From: Clostridiales bacterium UBA3758
Lineage (GTDB): Bacteria > Bacillota > Clostridia > Oscillospirales > Oscillospiraceae
Length of the DNA: 57,248 nt
Direction: 5' to 3'
NCBI GenBank assembly: GCA_002371675.1
Contig: DFGE01000028.1
Span: 13,748 to 70,995 of the forward strand
The translations under genes and the position numbers were made by a program. A model generated the notes under the pieces. That model was not told where the DNA came from. It saw only the letters and a program-made list of their open reading frames with translations, and did no database searches. Positions 40,058 through 48,239 of the stretch are shown piece after piece. Every line of letters starts with the position of its first letter. Position 1 is the stretch's first letter.

Positions 40058-41323
40058 CAGCCCGGGCGGGCAGGGGCGGCCGATCTCCCGGCGATGGCGG
40101 CAGTACAGCTCCTCGGTTGCCAGCGCCATTTTCGTGACGGAGAAATCGCAGTCGTGCGGGTAGATGTACCAGGTGTCCTCCAGCGTGTTGAGATCGACGC
40201 AGTCCCCGAATTTCCCAAGGTACTCATACTCGATATGGCAGGAATACAGGCTGGGGACGGGCTTGATCATTTCAAAGGGGTCGCCGTCCACATCGACGCC
40301 GCTCACCCGGAAGCCGTCCATATCGTGCACCATGATCCCCTCGCCCAGGCGGATAAAGCGCTTTGCGTTGGGCAGCGAATCGACCGTTACGGGCAGCTCG
40401 CCGCTGGAATAGGTCCCGCTCTCGACCTCCGCGCGGACGTTCGCGCGCTCCCACTCGTACCAGTCTGGGATATGGCTGAACTCCGTCTCGCCCTTTTCCG
40501 CGCTCAGCTCGCCCAGCTCGGACATGATCCAGCTCTTTCCGCAGGCCTTGCAGAACAGCCGCGTCCCCTCGGAGCCCATGCGGTATTCCGTCCGGCAGGC
40601 GGGGCACTGGTACAGCACCTTGTGCAGTCCCTCCGCGCGTTTGCCGTAGGGCGTGCGGATGCCGCGCGCCTTCTGCCAGGCGAAGTCGTCATATTGAAAG
40701 GCCTGTACGATCGCGGCGTTGATCTCGTCGGGCGGGGTGCTTTTCAGCTGCTCTGGCGTGAAGAGGAGGCTGAATTCCGCTTCGGTCGGCTTTACGTCGC
40801 GGCTGTGCAGATTCCAGAACGGCGAATTGACATGATGGCCGTGGCAGATCAGCGTCACGACCGGGACGCCCAGCAGCCTGCAGAGCTTGCCGAGGGAGGC
40901 GGGCAGCACCGCCGTTGTCCCGCAGAGGGAGTAGCGCGCCTCGGGATAGAGCATGGCGACGTCGCCGTTGTCCACCACGCGCTTGAGCTGCCGGATCAGG
41001 CTGATGTCGTTGGTAAACTTGCGTTTGCAGATACAGCCGACATTCCGCAGCAGCTCTTCCCTGCCGATGAAGCCGTCGATCGCCACGACGTAGTTCGCCC
41101 GGTGGGGATAGATCGTTCTGGTTGCGACCTTGAAATCCAGAAAGGCGTTGTGATTGCAGAGCATGAGGTAGGGCGGTTTCAGCCCTTCCGTCCCCTTGCG
41201 CGTGATGATCGTTCGGTGGAGATAGGTCTCAGGCGCGCTGAGCAGGTATGTCAGCGGGCGCAGATACCAGCGCGTGCGCACCGGTGGGCGCCGCATATCG
41301 AAACGCGGGTACTCTTGCTTCAT
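40052..41323 (-). CDS. PlsC-like acyltransferase with zinc ribbon
   Basis: 423 residues. The acyltransferase domain (about 25-220) has motif I NHNAFLD (His and Asp four residues apart) and a variant motif III YPEARYS (normally FPEGTRS), then ICHGHHV. A zinc ribbon follows (about 240-262, CPACRTEYR and FCKACGKSW) and a C-terminal domain of about 155 residues with no clear match. Probably transfers acyl groups to a glycerophosphate-type lipid acceptor at the membrane. GGAGG precedes the start. The ribbon-containing architecture is unusual for PlsC. Convergent with the sugar importer operon. Confidence 0.82.
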   Translation of the reverse strand: MKQEYPRFDMRRPPVRTRWYLRPLTYLLSAPETYLHRTIITRKGTEGLKPPYLMLCNHNAFLDFKVATRTIYPHRANYVVAIDGFIGREELLRNVGCICKRKFTNDISLIRQLKRVVDNGDVAMLYPEARYSLCGTTAVLPASLGKLCRLLGVPVVTLICHGHHVNSPFWNLHSRDVKPTEAEFSLLFTPEQLKSTPPDEINAAIVQAFQYDDFAWQKARGIRTPYGKRAEGLHKVLYQCPACRTEYRMGSEGTRLFCKACGKSWIMSELGELSAEKGETEFSHIPDWYEWERANVRAEVESGTYSSGELPVTVDSLPNAKRFIRLGEGIMVHDMDGFRVSGVDVDGDPFEMIKPVPSLYSCHIEYEYLGKFGDCVDLNTLEDTWYIYPHDCDFSVTKMALATEELYCRHRREIGRPCPPGLA

Positions 41324-41443
41324 GTTTTCCTCCCCCCGGCATGAATGCCGCTCCGCTCGGCCTGTTTCTTCCTTTTCTGTCGTGCCATAAGGCGGACGAT
41401 CCGTCGTTCAGCCGGTGTTCCCTGCGCTGCCCGGGCGGCATGC

Positions 41444-41968
41444 TCAGATGAGAATAAATCCTCTGAATCCGCGCACGGAATAATAGGAGTCGGCGCCGTT
41501 GTGAAAAGTGAACACGGTATCATAGCGCCGTTCGCAGAACAGCGCGCCGCCCAACCTGCGGATATCGTCCGGCGTGGCGATCCAGCTTGATGTTTTCAGA
41601 TCAAATGAGCCGAGACTCTGCAGTCTGCGGTACAGTTCCTCCGTCATCAATGAAACGCCAATCTCTTTCGCTTTCTGTTCTGCGCTGCCTGACGGCGGAT
41701 TTTTGGCGCGTCCCTGCAAAGCCTTTTCGTCATAGCACAAGCTTCTGCGCCCGGAAGGAGACTCCTTTGCACAGTCACAGAAAATGAGCTTTCCTGTTTT
41801 TTCGTCGTAGCCGATGGCGTCCGGCTCACCGCCGCTTTCCTCCATCTTTTGCAAAACCGCGATGGCATCGGGAAACTCGCGCAGCCTTTTCTCGACCTCG
41901 ACCCAATCCAAATCCGGGTGAAGTTCCTTGTGTTCTGAAAATCTCGCTTTCAATACTTCCAACATCAT
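41444..41968 (-). CDS. DUF4256 family protein
   Basis: 174 residues, soluble. The family pattern is seen in SGGEPDAIGYDEKTGKLIFCDCAKESP (about 48-74), RRSLCYDEKAL, ASSWIATPDDIRRLGGALFCERR-like sequence (SSWIATPDDIR about 135-145) and FHNGADSYYSVRGFRG. Function unknown. The first of two adjacent ATGs (41968) is used, after AGAGGTGAAC. The longer frame to 42142 overlaps a repeat. The surrounding DNA is AT-richer than the flanking core genes, suggesting acquisition. Confidence 0.85.
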   Translation of the reverse strand: MMLEVLKARFSEHKELHPDLDWVEVEKRLREFPDAIAVLQKMEESGGEPDAIGYDEKTGKLIFCDCAKESPSGRRSLCYDEKALQGRAKNPPSGSAEQKAKEIGVSLMTEELYRRLQSLGSFDLKTSSWIATPDDIRRLGGALFCERRYDTVFTFHNGADSYYSVRGFRGFILI

Positions 41969-42308
41969 GTTCACCTCTATCAATATCGATTGGGAATGAA
42001 GCTTTTCCCGGGCAGTTTTTGTGGATATGAGAATACTTCCGGCCTTTGATTGGCGCAATACGCTCTTCCTTTTCCCATATCTTTCCCGATTCTTCGGATG
42101 ATATTTTTCCCTGCAATCCCGATTTGCCCACCCGTTTACCAATCCTCTCCCGGCATCCCGGGCAGACCCGCGGTCCTGTTTGCATGTTCATAATAGCATT
42201 AGGGCAATTCTATCAGCATTACCGTGATGATGTGTGAAAGAGCGCGTAAAAGGACACCAAACCATAGAAAGAACGCCTAAAAGATACACCAGAAGGAGTA
42301 GAATCGGT
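41969..42308. other. Gene-free stretch upstream of DUF4256
   Basis: 340 bp without a supportable gene. It includes, near 42110-42145, GGTAAACGGGTGGGCAAATC on the minus strand, which resembles GGTAAACAGACGAATAAATC upstream of the GNAT gene (43413-43445); both continue GGGATTG. Open frames here overlap the DUF4256 gene and look accidental. Confidence 0.5.
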
Positions 42309-42767
42309 TTAGATTAGTTCGATTGTTTTATTATATGCAGTAAGGAACTTCCCGGAGTGGTCCCTTGTATGTTCAAACAAGAGCCACTGTTCCTTTTCGT
42401 CGGAATGATGCGGATAAGAGTTGGCAACCATACATTCAACCACAATTCCATTGTCCAACGTGATTTTGAGGTCATGAACTTCGTTGATCAGCACAGACAA
42501 GACAAGTCCGCCAACGATCTTTTCTCTGAAAGCAGCCGCGTTCACCCATTCATCATTATGCGTACTGTCCAATTCATCCCACGACTGATAATCGTGTGTT
42601 GTGACAAGGATATCGTTTCCGTTAATAACACGGCTGAATCCCATCGCATGAAGAACGAAATTACCTTCAAAGATAAACTCTAGAATGTCAGCCTCACATC
42701 CGAAAGAAACCAAACGTCTGCCGTTCAACTGGTAAAGAAATGACTGAAAATCGTTATTCGTTTTCAT
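42309..42767 (-). CDS. Hypothetical protein
   Basis: 152 residues, soluble, acidic, not recognised. It has a beta-rich look: FQSFLYQLNGRRLVSFGCE (about 7-25), FVLHAMGFSRVINGNDILVTT, an invariant-looking DEWVNAAAFREKIVGG stretch and a late VECMVANSYPHHSDEKEQW. Size and composition fit small immunity or accessory proteins, but no motif proves this. Start at 42767 follows AAAGAGG; an in-frame ATG 9 bases up lies within that site. AT-rich DNA on both sides. Confidence 0.7.
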   Translation of the reverse strand: MKTNNDFQSFLYQLNGRRLVSFGCEADILEFIFEGNFVLHAMGFSRVINGNDILVTTHDYQSWDELDSTHNDEWVNAAAFREKIVGGLVLSVLINEVHDLKITLDNGIVVECMVANSYPHHSDEKEQWLLFEHTRDHSGKFLTAYNKTIELI

Positions 42768-42835
42768 AGTCAGCACCTCTTTTTCAGACTTTGTTGGTAT
42801 ATTATATCATAACCACAAGGTTACAGCAACAAGAA

Positions 42836-42872
42836 AACCTCTCTTGCCTTGGTAGACAAAAGAGGTTTCTTT
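42836..42872 (-). terminator. Hairpin downstream of the GNAT gene
   Basis: AACCTCTTTTGTC type stem: AGAAACCTCTTTTG and CAAGAGAGGTTTTC flank a short loop, about 130 bp past the GNAT stop. A modest T run. Confidence 0.5.
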
Positions 42873-42906
42873 GATGGAAAAGGTATCGCGTTTTGATAGA
42901 ATTTCC

Positions 42907-42975
42907 CGCAGGGGGGGCAACCGTGTTCAAGGGGGGTGCACTTGCCAAAGGGGGTTCAACGTGAACGGTTGGGGT
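42907..42975. repeat. G-rich repeat resembling an IS terminal region
   Basis: G7, G6, G5 and G4 runs separated by TTCAA/CGTGAAC-like motifs (GTTCAAGGGGGG, GGGGGTTCAACGTGAAC). The pattern of short spaced repeats resembles multi-site transposon ends. No transposase gene is present. Confidence 0.35.
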
Positions 42976-42999
42976 GCTGGATCGACAAACTGCAAGCTG

Positions 43000-43401
43000 T
43001 CAGCAACGAATAAATCCACAGCAACCGATCTCTTCGAATGCTGAAAAACCCAGCGATTTATAAAACGCTACGGTTTTGGGGGTGTTGTCAGTTGTCAGCT
43101 CAATTTGCCGAACGTCGGAATAACGGTCAAGAACTGCCTGTAAAAGGGCTGTGCCAACGCCTTGCCGCTGCTTTTTGGGAAAAACAAGAATGTCCTGAAC
43201 AAATACAATGGTAAAGCCATCTCCGACAACCCTTATTATACCGAGCAATTCATCGTTTTCATACGCCGCCAATACTAACAATGAGTGCTCATAGCCCTGC
43301 CGAAGTGCTGTCATGTCTTCTGTGTAAGCTGTCCAGCCCACTTCTGTATAGAGCCGCAAGATTTCCGCTTCTTTATAATCTTTATACTCTTTGATTTCCA
43401 T
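43000..43401 (-). CDS. GNAT family N-acetyltransferase
   Basis: 133 residues. Acetyl-CoA-binding motif A is VQDILVFPKKQRQGVGTALLQAVL (about 72-95, with RQGVGT as the pyrophosphate loop); motif B NTPKTVAFYKSLGF (about 112-125) is typical. Related single-domain enzymes acetylate small amines, antibiotics or protein N-termini; the substrate here is unknown. Start at 43401 after GGAG 7 bases upstream; the frame extends to 43443 into a repeat. Lies in the AT-rich accessory block. Confidence 0.9.
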   Translation of the reverse strand: MEIKEYKDYKEAEILRLYTEVGWTAYTEDMTALRQGYEHSLLVLAAYENDELLGIIRVVGDGFTIVFVQDILVFPKKQRQGVGTALLQAVLDRYSDVRQIELTTDNTPKTVAFYKSLGFSAFEEIGCCGFIRC

Positions 43402-43506
43402 ATATAATCTCCAACAATCCCGATTTATTCGTCTGTTTACCAATCATCATCCAGCAGCGGGGACAGGCCCTCCGCCTCGTCCATCCATGATGGATCATAC
43501 TTTGCT

Positions 43507-43716
43507 TTACTCAAAATAGAACAAATCCTCGAATTTCCTGTCCAATGCAATGCAGAGAACAAGTGCCAACTTGGCAGTAGGGTTGAATTGACCGGTTTCG
43601 ATCGAACTGATCGTGTTACGGGAAACACCAACCATTTCAGCGAGTTGGCTCTGTGAAAGACCGTTCTGTACTCGTGCGTCCTTCAATCGATTTCTCAGTA
43701 TCAGTTTATCGTTCAT
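43507..43716 (-). CDS. XRE-family helix-turn-helix regulator
   Basis: 69 residues, essentially one HTH_3 domain: RNRLKDARVQNGLSQSQLAE (about 8-27), MVGVSRNTISSIETGQFNPT and a C-terminal helix ending DLFYFE. These compact Cro-like regulators are often paired with a small membrane protein. Here it starts 5 bp after the DUF6442 gene in the same operon. Three similar repeats in the operon promoter are the likely operator, so it probably represses itself. Confidence 0.92.
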   Translation of the reverse strand: MNDKLILRNRLKDARVQNGLSQSQLAEMVGVSRNTISSIETGQFNPTAKLALVLCIALDRKFEDLFYFE

Positions 43717-43721
43717 GTTGC

Positions 43722-44045
43722 TTATCCTACCAGTCTGTGAACGAACAAAACGGTAAAGAACACGAATAATCCAGAACAAAGAATAGCAAGCAGCAGCTCG
43801 TGCTTTTTACGAAGTATACTATATTTTACTGTAAAAAGTGTCCCTAAAATACTGAAATAAATCATCCAACTCTCATAACTTGTGGAATCGGTGAACGCAG
43901 CCTGTAAAACCGCCACGACGCAGCAGATAACTATCCCTATCTGCGCCGCCAGTTTTCCAGCCAAATTCAGTACGACCAACTCCATCTCATCCGTACCCTC
44001 ATTCTCCCGTCTGCTCTTCTCAAGTATTTCTTCTCTATTCATCAT
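43722..44045 (-). CDS. DUF6442 family small membrane protein
   Basis: 107 residues: an N-terminal amphipathic segment MNREEILEKSRRENEGTDE, then membrane helices at about 32-50, 60-72 and 83-103. The start matches DUF6442 proteins, which are regularly co-encoded with a small XRE regulator; function unknown. Two adjacent ATGs (44045, 44042) follow AAGGAG. First gene of the XRE operon. Confidence 0.83.
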   Translation of the reverse strand: MMNREEILEKSRRENEGTDEMELVVLNLAGKLAAQIGIVICCVVAVLQAAFTDSTSYESWMIYFSILGTLFTVKYSILRKKHELLLAILCSGLFVFFTVLFVHRLVG

Positions 44046-44057
44046 AGCATCTCCTTG

Positions 44058-44130
44058 CCAAGTTTTATTGTCAATACTATAACGCCGCCAAGTTTACTTG
44101 TCAATGTCTTTTCCAAGTTTTCTTTGCAAA
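44058..44130. repeat. Three operator-like repeats in the DUF6442-XRE promoter
   Basis: CCAAGTTTTATTGTCAAT (44058), CCAAGTTTACTTGTCAAT (44088) and CCAAGTTTTCTTTGCAAA (44113). The second overlaps the -35 box and the first lies just downstream of the -10 box, as expected for an autorepressing XRE protein. Confidence 0.7.
44076..44104 (-). promoter_or_regulatory. Promoter of the DUF6442-XRE operon
   Basis: Minus strand consensus TTGACA, 17-bp spacer, TATAGT, about 30 bp upstream of the start. Confidence 0.85.
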
Positions 44131-44264
44131 AAACGGCCAAAACAGAGCAAAGCTTCCCTGACCAGTTGCGTCTCCGAGCCTGAATGCGCTCCCTCTACTC
44201 ATATGGCTATCGAAAAAAGGCTTATAGATATGACTGGCAGTACGCGGAAAAAGAGCCGGAGACC

Positions 44265-44335
44265 TCAAATTGAACGATTACCCTCTGTGAGAACGATACC
44301 CTTCAAATTGAACAATACCCCTCTGTGAGAACGAT
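44265..44335. repeat. Two 33-bp direct repeats, probable IS-end remnant
   Basis: TCAAATTGAAC, then ACCCTCTGTGAGAACGAT or its variant, occurs at 44265-44297 and 44303-44335 (30 of 33 identical, 5-bp spacer). Repeated terminal sites of this kind are found at ends of IS21-type elements; no transposase is present, so this is a remnant or a solo end. Confidence 0.5.
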
Positions 44336-44373
44336 TTGTCCGGGAGAGGTGGGCCGGGAACACCCAAAAAAGC

Positions 44374-44415
44374 AAAAACGCCGCTGCGGAAATGACTCCG
44401 TAGCGGCTGCTTTTT
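44374..44415 (+). terminator. Terminator-like hairpin
   Basis: Stem of 11 bp (44380-44390 with 44397-44407), then CTTTTT; the left flank is A-rich, so it could work in either direction. No gene directly upstream on the plus strand. A second hairpin with GAAAAAGCCTTG arms follows at 44430-44456. Confidence 0.6.
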
Positions 44416-44465
44416 AATGGACGGGCACCGAAAAAGCCTTGAAATCAAGGGCTTTCGGGCAAAAT

Positions 44466-44504
44466 GAAAAGGTAGGCAATTTCTATTAAAATTACCTACC
44501 TTTT
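44466..44504 (-). terminator. Terminator of the tRNA-Ser gene
   Basis: AAAGGTAGGTAAT and its partner, 1 base past the tRNA CCA end on the minus strand, followed by CTTTTCATTTT. Confidence 0.8.
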
Positions 44505-44505
44505 G

Positions 44506-44594
44506 TGGCGGAGGGTGCAGGATTCGAACCCGCGTGGAGTTGCCCCCTAACGGTTTTCAAGACCGCCCCGTTATGACCGCTTCGGTAACCCTCC
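44506..44594 (-). tRNA. tRNA-Ser (TGA)
   Basis: 89 bases with encoded CCA and the long variable arm typical of class II tRNAs. Acceptor stem GGAGGGT pairs with ACCCTCC and the discriminator is G, as expected for serine. The anticodon TGA sits in loop CTTGAAA. T-arm GCGGGTTCGAATCCTGC. Confidence 0.95.
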
Positions 44595-44758
44595 GAATCG
44601 GACGCTCCTTCAGTATACACGTTCCGCGCAGGGATTGCAAGGCAGAATTCACAGCAACGCGGCGCGAATTCACAGCAGCTCGCCGCGCATTCGCTTCGGC
44701 AGCACGCGCGGCAAGCTGATCAACGGCAGCCGATGCAGCGCCCAGGACGCTCCCCTTC

Positions 44759-45463
44759 TCAGGCGAGAAAATGGCGCAGCGCGGCAAGAAGCAGCAGATG
44801 GCCGGGGTAGAAGAAATAAAACAGGTACTTGATGGACAGACCGCGCTTGCCGTTGTAGAGCAGGAGCGGCACTGCGCTCAGCATGCACCAGGACTGCAGA
44901 CCGCCGCGCATCACGAACTCGAAGGCCAGTGCGGCAAGGTTGCGTCCTATATGATAGCGGCGCAAAAACCAGAACACCAGCACGAGCCCGACGCCGAAAG
45001 CGTTGTAATCCGTGTGCAGAAGGATGGCCAGCACGCAAAATACGCCGCAGACGGCGGTTTTCAGCATGGCGTCGAGCCATTTCTTCCCGGTGTCCAGCTT
45101 CTCACAGCAGAAAATCGCGGAGACGGCGAGCAGGAAGGTCAGCATGACGTTCTGATGGCCGAATTCCAGGAGGCAGCCTCGAAAGCAAAGATCAAAGGGA
45201 ATCTCCGACACGAGAGCAAAGATCCCCAGACGGAGCATGTATTTGGGTAAGCTGCGCGTGTGGGCGCAGCCCTCCGAGATGCTGAACGCGAAAAGCGGAA
45301 AAGCCAGACGGCCGACAATACGCCACCACGCAACGTGCGGAAAGAACACCGCGCCGATATGGTCAATGGTCATGCTGACAATGGCGAGGAGCTTGAGCGT
45401 CGTGCCGTCGATCACGCGCAGCTTTTCCGGGATGGCGAGCGCAGGTTTGTTTTCTTCTGTCAT
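44759..45463 (-). CDS. TraX family membrane protein
   Basis: 234 residues with six to seven membrane helices. Family features: DGTTLKLLAIVSMTIDHIGAVFFP (about 19-42), RIVGRLAFPLFAFSISEG (about 48-65), YMLRLGIFALVSEIPFDL and HQNVMLTFLLA. The plasmid-F TraX acetylates pilin, but chromosomal relatives in Firmicutes are uncharacterised and no conjugation genes are nearby. It ends 13 bp downstream of the proC stop, in the same orientation, probably one operon. Confidence 0.9.
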   Translation of the reverse strand: MTEENKPALAIPEKLRVIDGTTLKLLAIVSMTIDHIGAVFFPHVAWWRIVGRLAFPLFAFSISEGCAHTRSLPKYMLRLGIFALVSEIPFDLCFRGCLLEFGHQNVMLTFLLAVSAIFCCEKLDTGKKWLDAMLKTAVCGVFCVLAILLHTDYNAFGVGLVLVFWFLRRYHIGRNLAALAFEFVMRGGLQSWCMLSAVPLLLYNGKRGLSIKYLFYFFYPGHLLLLAALRHFLA

Positions 45464-45476
45464 GGCTGTCTCTCTC

Positions 45477-46265
45477 TCAGAATTTCTTTTCGTAGGTCGC
45501 GATCACGGCGTCCGTCACCGCGGCGCGAAAGGCGCGCTCCTCGAGCAAGCGCACACCCTGGATGGTGCTGCCGCCGGGCGAGCAGACGCGATCCTTGAGT
45601 GATCCCGGGTGCTCCCCGGTCTCGAGCAGGAGCTGGGCCGAGCCCTTGAGCATCTGAGCGGCGAAGGCGAGCGCCTCGCGCCGCGGCAGACCGCAGGCCA
45701 CTGCCCCATCCGCCAGGGCCTCCACGAACATGGCCGCGAAGGCCGGGCCGCAGCCCGTCACCCCGCCCGCCGCGTCAAGATGCGCCTCATCGAGCTCGGA
45801 GACGAGCCCGGAGGCCGCGAGCAGATCCTCAACAGTCTGCAGCTCCTCCGCGGAGATCTGCCCGTTTGGGCAGAGGAGCGTCACGCCCGCGCCGACCGAG
45901 ACGGGGATGTTCGGCATGATGCGCACGATGGGCCTGTCCCCCAGCGCGGCGCCGAGCTTTTCGAGGCTCCAGCCGGCCGCCATGGAGACGAGCACGACGC
46001 GATCCCGCCGCGCGTCGAGCACGGGGCGGATCTCCCCGATCACGTCCGCGAGCATCTGGGGCTTCACGGCAAGGAACAGCACCTCGGCCTTCTGCGCGAC
46101 ACCCCGGTTATCCAGCACGGAGCCGCCGAGCTCCTCTGCGAGTCGGCGCGGCTTCTCCGCGCTGCGGTTCGAGAGCAGAAGCTGCTCTGTAAGCGGGCTC
46201 TTCACCGCCGCGCGCGCAAGCGCGGCACCCATATTCCCTGTCCCGATGAATCCAACGGTCGGCAT
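45477..46265 (-). CDS. proC: Pyrroline-5-carboxylate reductase
   Basis: 262-residue enzyme for the last step of proline synthesis (NAD(P)H-dependent reduction of pyrroline-5-carboxylate). N-terminal Rossmann motif VGFIGTGNMGAAL (4-16), FLAVKPQML (about 64-72), RIMPNIPVSVGAGV (about 114-127), and the signature GGVTGCGPAF with SPGGSTIQGV near the C-terminus are all intact. Length matches the family. GGAGG lies 7 bases upstream. No other proline genes are in the window. Confidence 0.96.
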   Translation of the reverse strand: MPTVGFIGTGNMGAALARAAVKSPLTEQLLLSNRSAEKPRRLAEELGGSVLDNRGVAQKAEVLFLAVKPQMLADVIGEIRPVLDARRDRVVLVSMAAGWSLEKLGAALGDRPIVRIMPNIPVSVGAGVTLLCPNGQISAEELQTVEDLLAASGLVSELDEAHLDAAGGVTGCGPAFAAMFVEALADGAVACGLPRREALAFAAQMLKGSAQLLLETGEHPGSLKDRVCSPGGSTIQGVRLLEERAFRAAVTDAVIATYEKKF

Positions 46266-46348
46266 GGTCGTTCCTCCCTGTTAGCTCTGTTTTCTCAGTT
46301 TTCTCGGTTATTCTCAGTATAGTCCCAATCCGCGCACACTTCAAGCTA

Positions 46349-46393
46349 AAACTAAAGGGCCTGACACCTGCTCAACACAGATATCAGACCCTT
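46349..46393 (-). terminator. Terminator of the esterase / epimerase-like operon
   Basis: A 16-bp stem including G-U pairs (46355-46370 with 46378-46393) followed on the minus strand by AGTTTTAG, about 90 bp past the stop at 46480. Confidence 0.75.
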
Positions 46394-46479
46394 CAGGTCG
46401 CCTAATTCTATAAATGTCTAACTTTTGGGGTTCACTTCAGTTTCCGTGCGGCGTTTCAAGCTGTCGATTCTATCAATTC

Positions 46480-47361
46480 TCAAAACAAGGTGACCGTGTA
46501 GCGGATCTGCCAGCTCTCGCCCGGCGCGAGGGTCACACAGAAGGGTTTGTCGAGGAAATCTCCTGTGTCGTCCTCCATGGCGGCGCAGCCCACCCAGGGC
46601 TCAAGACAGAGATAGGGGGCGTTGGCGTGCGGCATCGTCCATACCGCGAAAAGCGGGAAACCGGCGAAGTCCATGTGGACGCCGTGTCCGGTCTCCGGAT
46701 TCATAAGCGATACGCCGTGTGAGCGCAGGCTGTCGAAAATCAGCGTATCGCAGCTGTCGAAGACCCCGTGCGTCAGCGGGTAATCCCGCGCACCGGCGAG
46801 CACCGGCAAGCGATCTTTCTTGCTGAGCGCGCCGGACGGGGTCACACGGATGGAACTGACGGTTTCCTCCTCGTCGAAGCGCAGCACATAGTCCTCAAAG
46901 CGCTCCCCCTCGCGCATCGGGCAGCAGAAGCCCGTGTGCGCGCCGATGCAGAAGGGCATCGGCCTCTCGCCGGGGTTGAAGACCTCGAAGCTTGTGACAA
47001 AGCCGCTGTCGATCAGCTCATGACGCACGCGCAGGCGGTAGGGATATGGATAGTGCCGAAGCGTCTCCTCATCCTCACGCTGCTCCAGCTCCACAGACTC
47101 CCTGAACTTGTGCAGAAGCGTGAATTCCCGGCGGCGAGCCAGACCGTGCTGCGGCATCTCGCAGGTCTCGCCTTCAAAGCGCACTTTTCCGTCCCGAAGG
47201 CGGCCGACAATGGGAAAGAGGATCGGGTTGCGGCCCGTCCAGGAATCGGGGCTGCCCTGCCAGATATGCTCCCGATTGTCCGTCCCCATGAAGGAGATCA
47301 GCTCGCCGCCGTGCGTATCCGCAAAGGCGCGGCAGCTGTCGTTGCGAAGCTCAAAGATCAT
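46480..47361 (-). CDS. Aldose 1-epimerase-like protein (galactose mutarotase fold)
   Basis: 293 residues of the beta-supersandwich mutarotase fold. Seen: GGELISFMGTDNREHIWQG (about 18-36), NPILFPIVGRL (about 45-55), QHGLARRREF (His about 72), and CIGAHTGFCCP (His about 150). This is the LacX/YihR-like branch with catalytic His residues retained. It may interconvert sugar anomers; the substrate is not evident. The start overlaps the esterase stop by 4 bp, so the two are co-translated. Confidence 0.88.
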   Translation of the reverse strand: MIFELRNDSCRAFADTHGGELISFMGTDNREHIWQGSPDSWTGRNPILFPIVGRLRDGKVRFEGETCEMPQHGLARRREFTLLHKFRESVELEQREDEETLRHYPYPYRLRVRHELIDSGFVTSFEVFNPGERPMPFCIGAHTGFCCPMREGERFEDYVLRFDEEETVSSIRVTPSGALSKKDRLPVLAGARDYPLTHGVFDSCDTLIFDSLRSHGVSLMNPETGHGVHMDFAGFPLFAVWTMPHANAPYLCLEPWVGCAAMEDDTGDFLDKPFCVTLAPGESWQIRYTVTLF

Positions 47362-48239
47362 GACCTTCCCTCCTTCGCCATCCAGCGGCGGAAGAACGCG
47401 CACTCCTCGTCGTTGGCCTTGGTGGCGTAGGCGTTGCGCAGATCGCACATGAAAACATGCCCGGTGTTCTCGTCGCCGTAGCAGTGGTACTCGGCGCGGC
47501 CGCCGCGCTGCTTGATCAGGTCGCACATCGGCTGCTGGAACTTCTGAAGGAAGTCACCCGGTGCGCTCAGCAGGAAAGTGGGCGGATAGCAGGCGTTGAT
47601 ATACTGCAGGACGTTGATCTTCTCGCCGTGCTCGAGGTAATTCCTGCCGAAGTAATCGAACATAATGCTCCTGGTATTGCCTTGGAACACATCGAAGATA
47701 TTATACATGCCGCAGTTGAGGCCGATCGCCCGAAGCGTGAAGCCCTTGGGCGGGTGGATCTCCATGATGTCGGCATAGCTGCGGTTTGTGACCATCGCGG
47801 CGTACTGGGACAGAAGCTGCCCTCCCGCAGAATCGCCCACCATAAAAACGTTGTTCAGGTCGACGTGGTAGGCGTCGGCGTTGGCGATCAGCCACTCCAT
47901 GACATGATTGGTGTCCTCGATGGGCGCCGGGAACTTATGGCGCGGGGCAAGACGATAGTTGAAGTTTACGAACACGAAGCCGCGCTGGGCGAGGTTCATG
48001 CCGTAGAACTGATAGGTCTTCGTCGAACCGTATACATAGCCGCCGCCGTGAATGGAGACGATGACCGGCAGCTTCCCGGTCGTCCCCTTGGGATAGTAGA
48101 TCTCGAGCGTGGCCTCCTTGTTGGGGGCGTAGCGGATATCGTTGAAGCGCTCGATGTCCGGGGGCGAGGTCAGACCTGCGTCGCGTTTGTTGTCGGACTT
48201 GAGGAACGCGCGCCTCATCAGAAAGCTCATGAGCGACAT
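47358..48239 (-). CDS. Alpha/beta hydrolase, Aes/hormone-sensitive lipase family
   Basis: 293 residues. Oxyanion-hole HGGGYVYGS (about 64-72), nucleophile elbow GDSAGGQL (about 133-140) and a C-terminal His in ENTGHVF (about 257-263) define a Ser-His carboxylesterase. YRLAPRHKFPAPIEDT is also characteristic. Probably cleaves acyl or acetyl groups from small molecules or sugars; pairing with a mutarotase-like gene suggests acetylated sugars, an inference. AAGGAGG precedes the start. Confidence 0.9.
   Translation of the reverse strand: MSLMSFLMRRAFLKSDNKRDAGLTSPPDIERFNDIRYAPNKEATLEIYYPKGTTGKLPVIVSIHGGGYVYGSTKTYQFYGMNLAQRGFVFVNFNYRLAPRHKFPAPIEDTNHVMEWLIANADAYHVDLNNVFMVGDSAGGQLLSQYAAMVTNRSYADIMEIHPPKGFTLRAIGLNCGMYNIFDVFQGNTRSIMFDYFGRNYLEHGEKINVLQYINACYPPTFLLSAPGDFLQKFQQPMCDLIKQRGGRAEYHCYGDENTGHVFMCDLRNAYATKANDEECAFFRRWMAKEGRS

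Noticed and set aside
41826..42191. 121-codon frame beginning MNMQTGPRVCPGCRERIG
   Set aside because: It overlaps the DUF4256 gene in another frame; the CPGC start is suggestive of a zinc motif but there is no ribosome binding site or further domain.
44098..44328. 76-codon ORF in the XRE promoter region
   Set aside because: It consists of operator repeats and IS-end repeats read through; there is no ribosome binding site or protein-like composition.
44635..44758. Open frames upstream of TraX containing two GAATTCACAGCA copies
   Set aside because: Short, repetitive, Arg/Ala-rich translations in both directions; no start signals. The gap holds only this small imperfect repeat.
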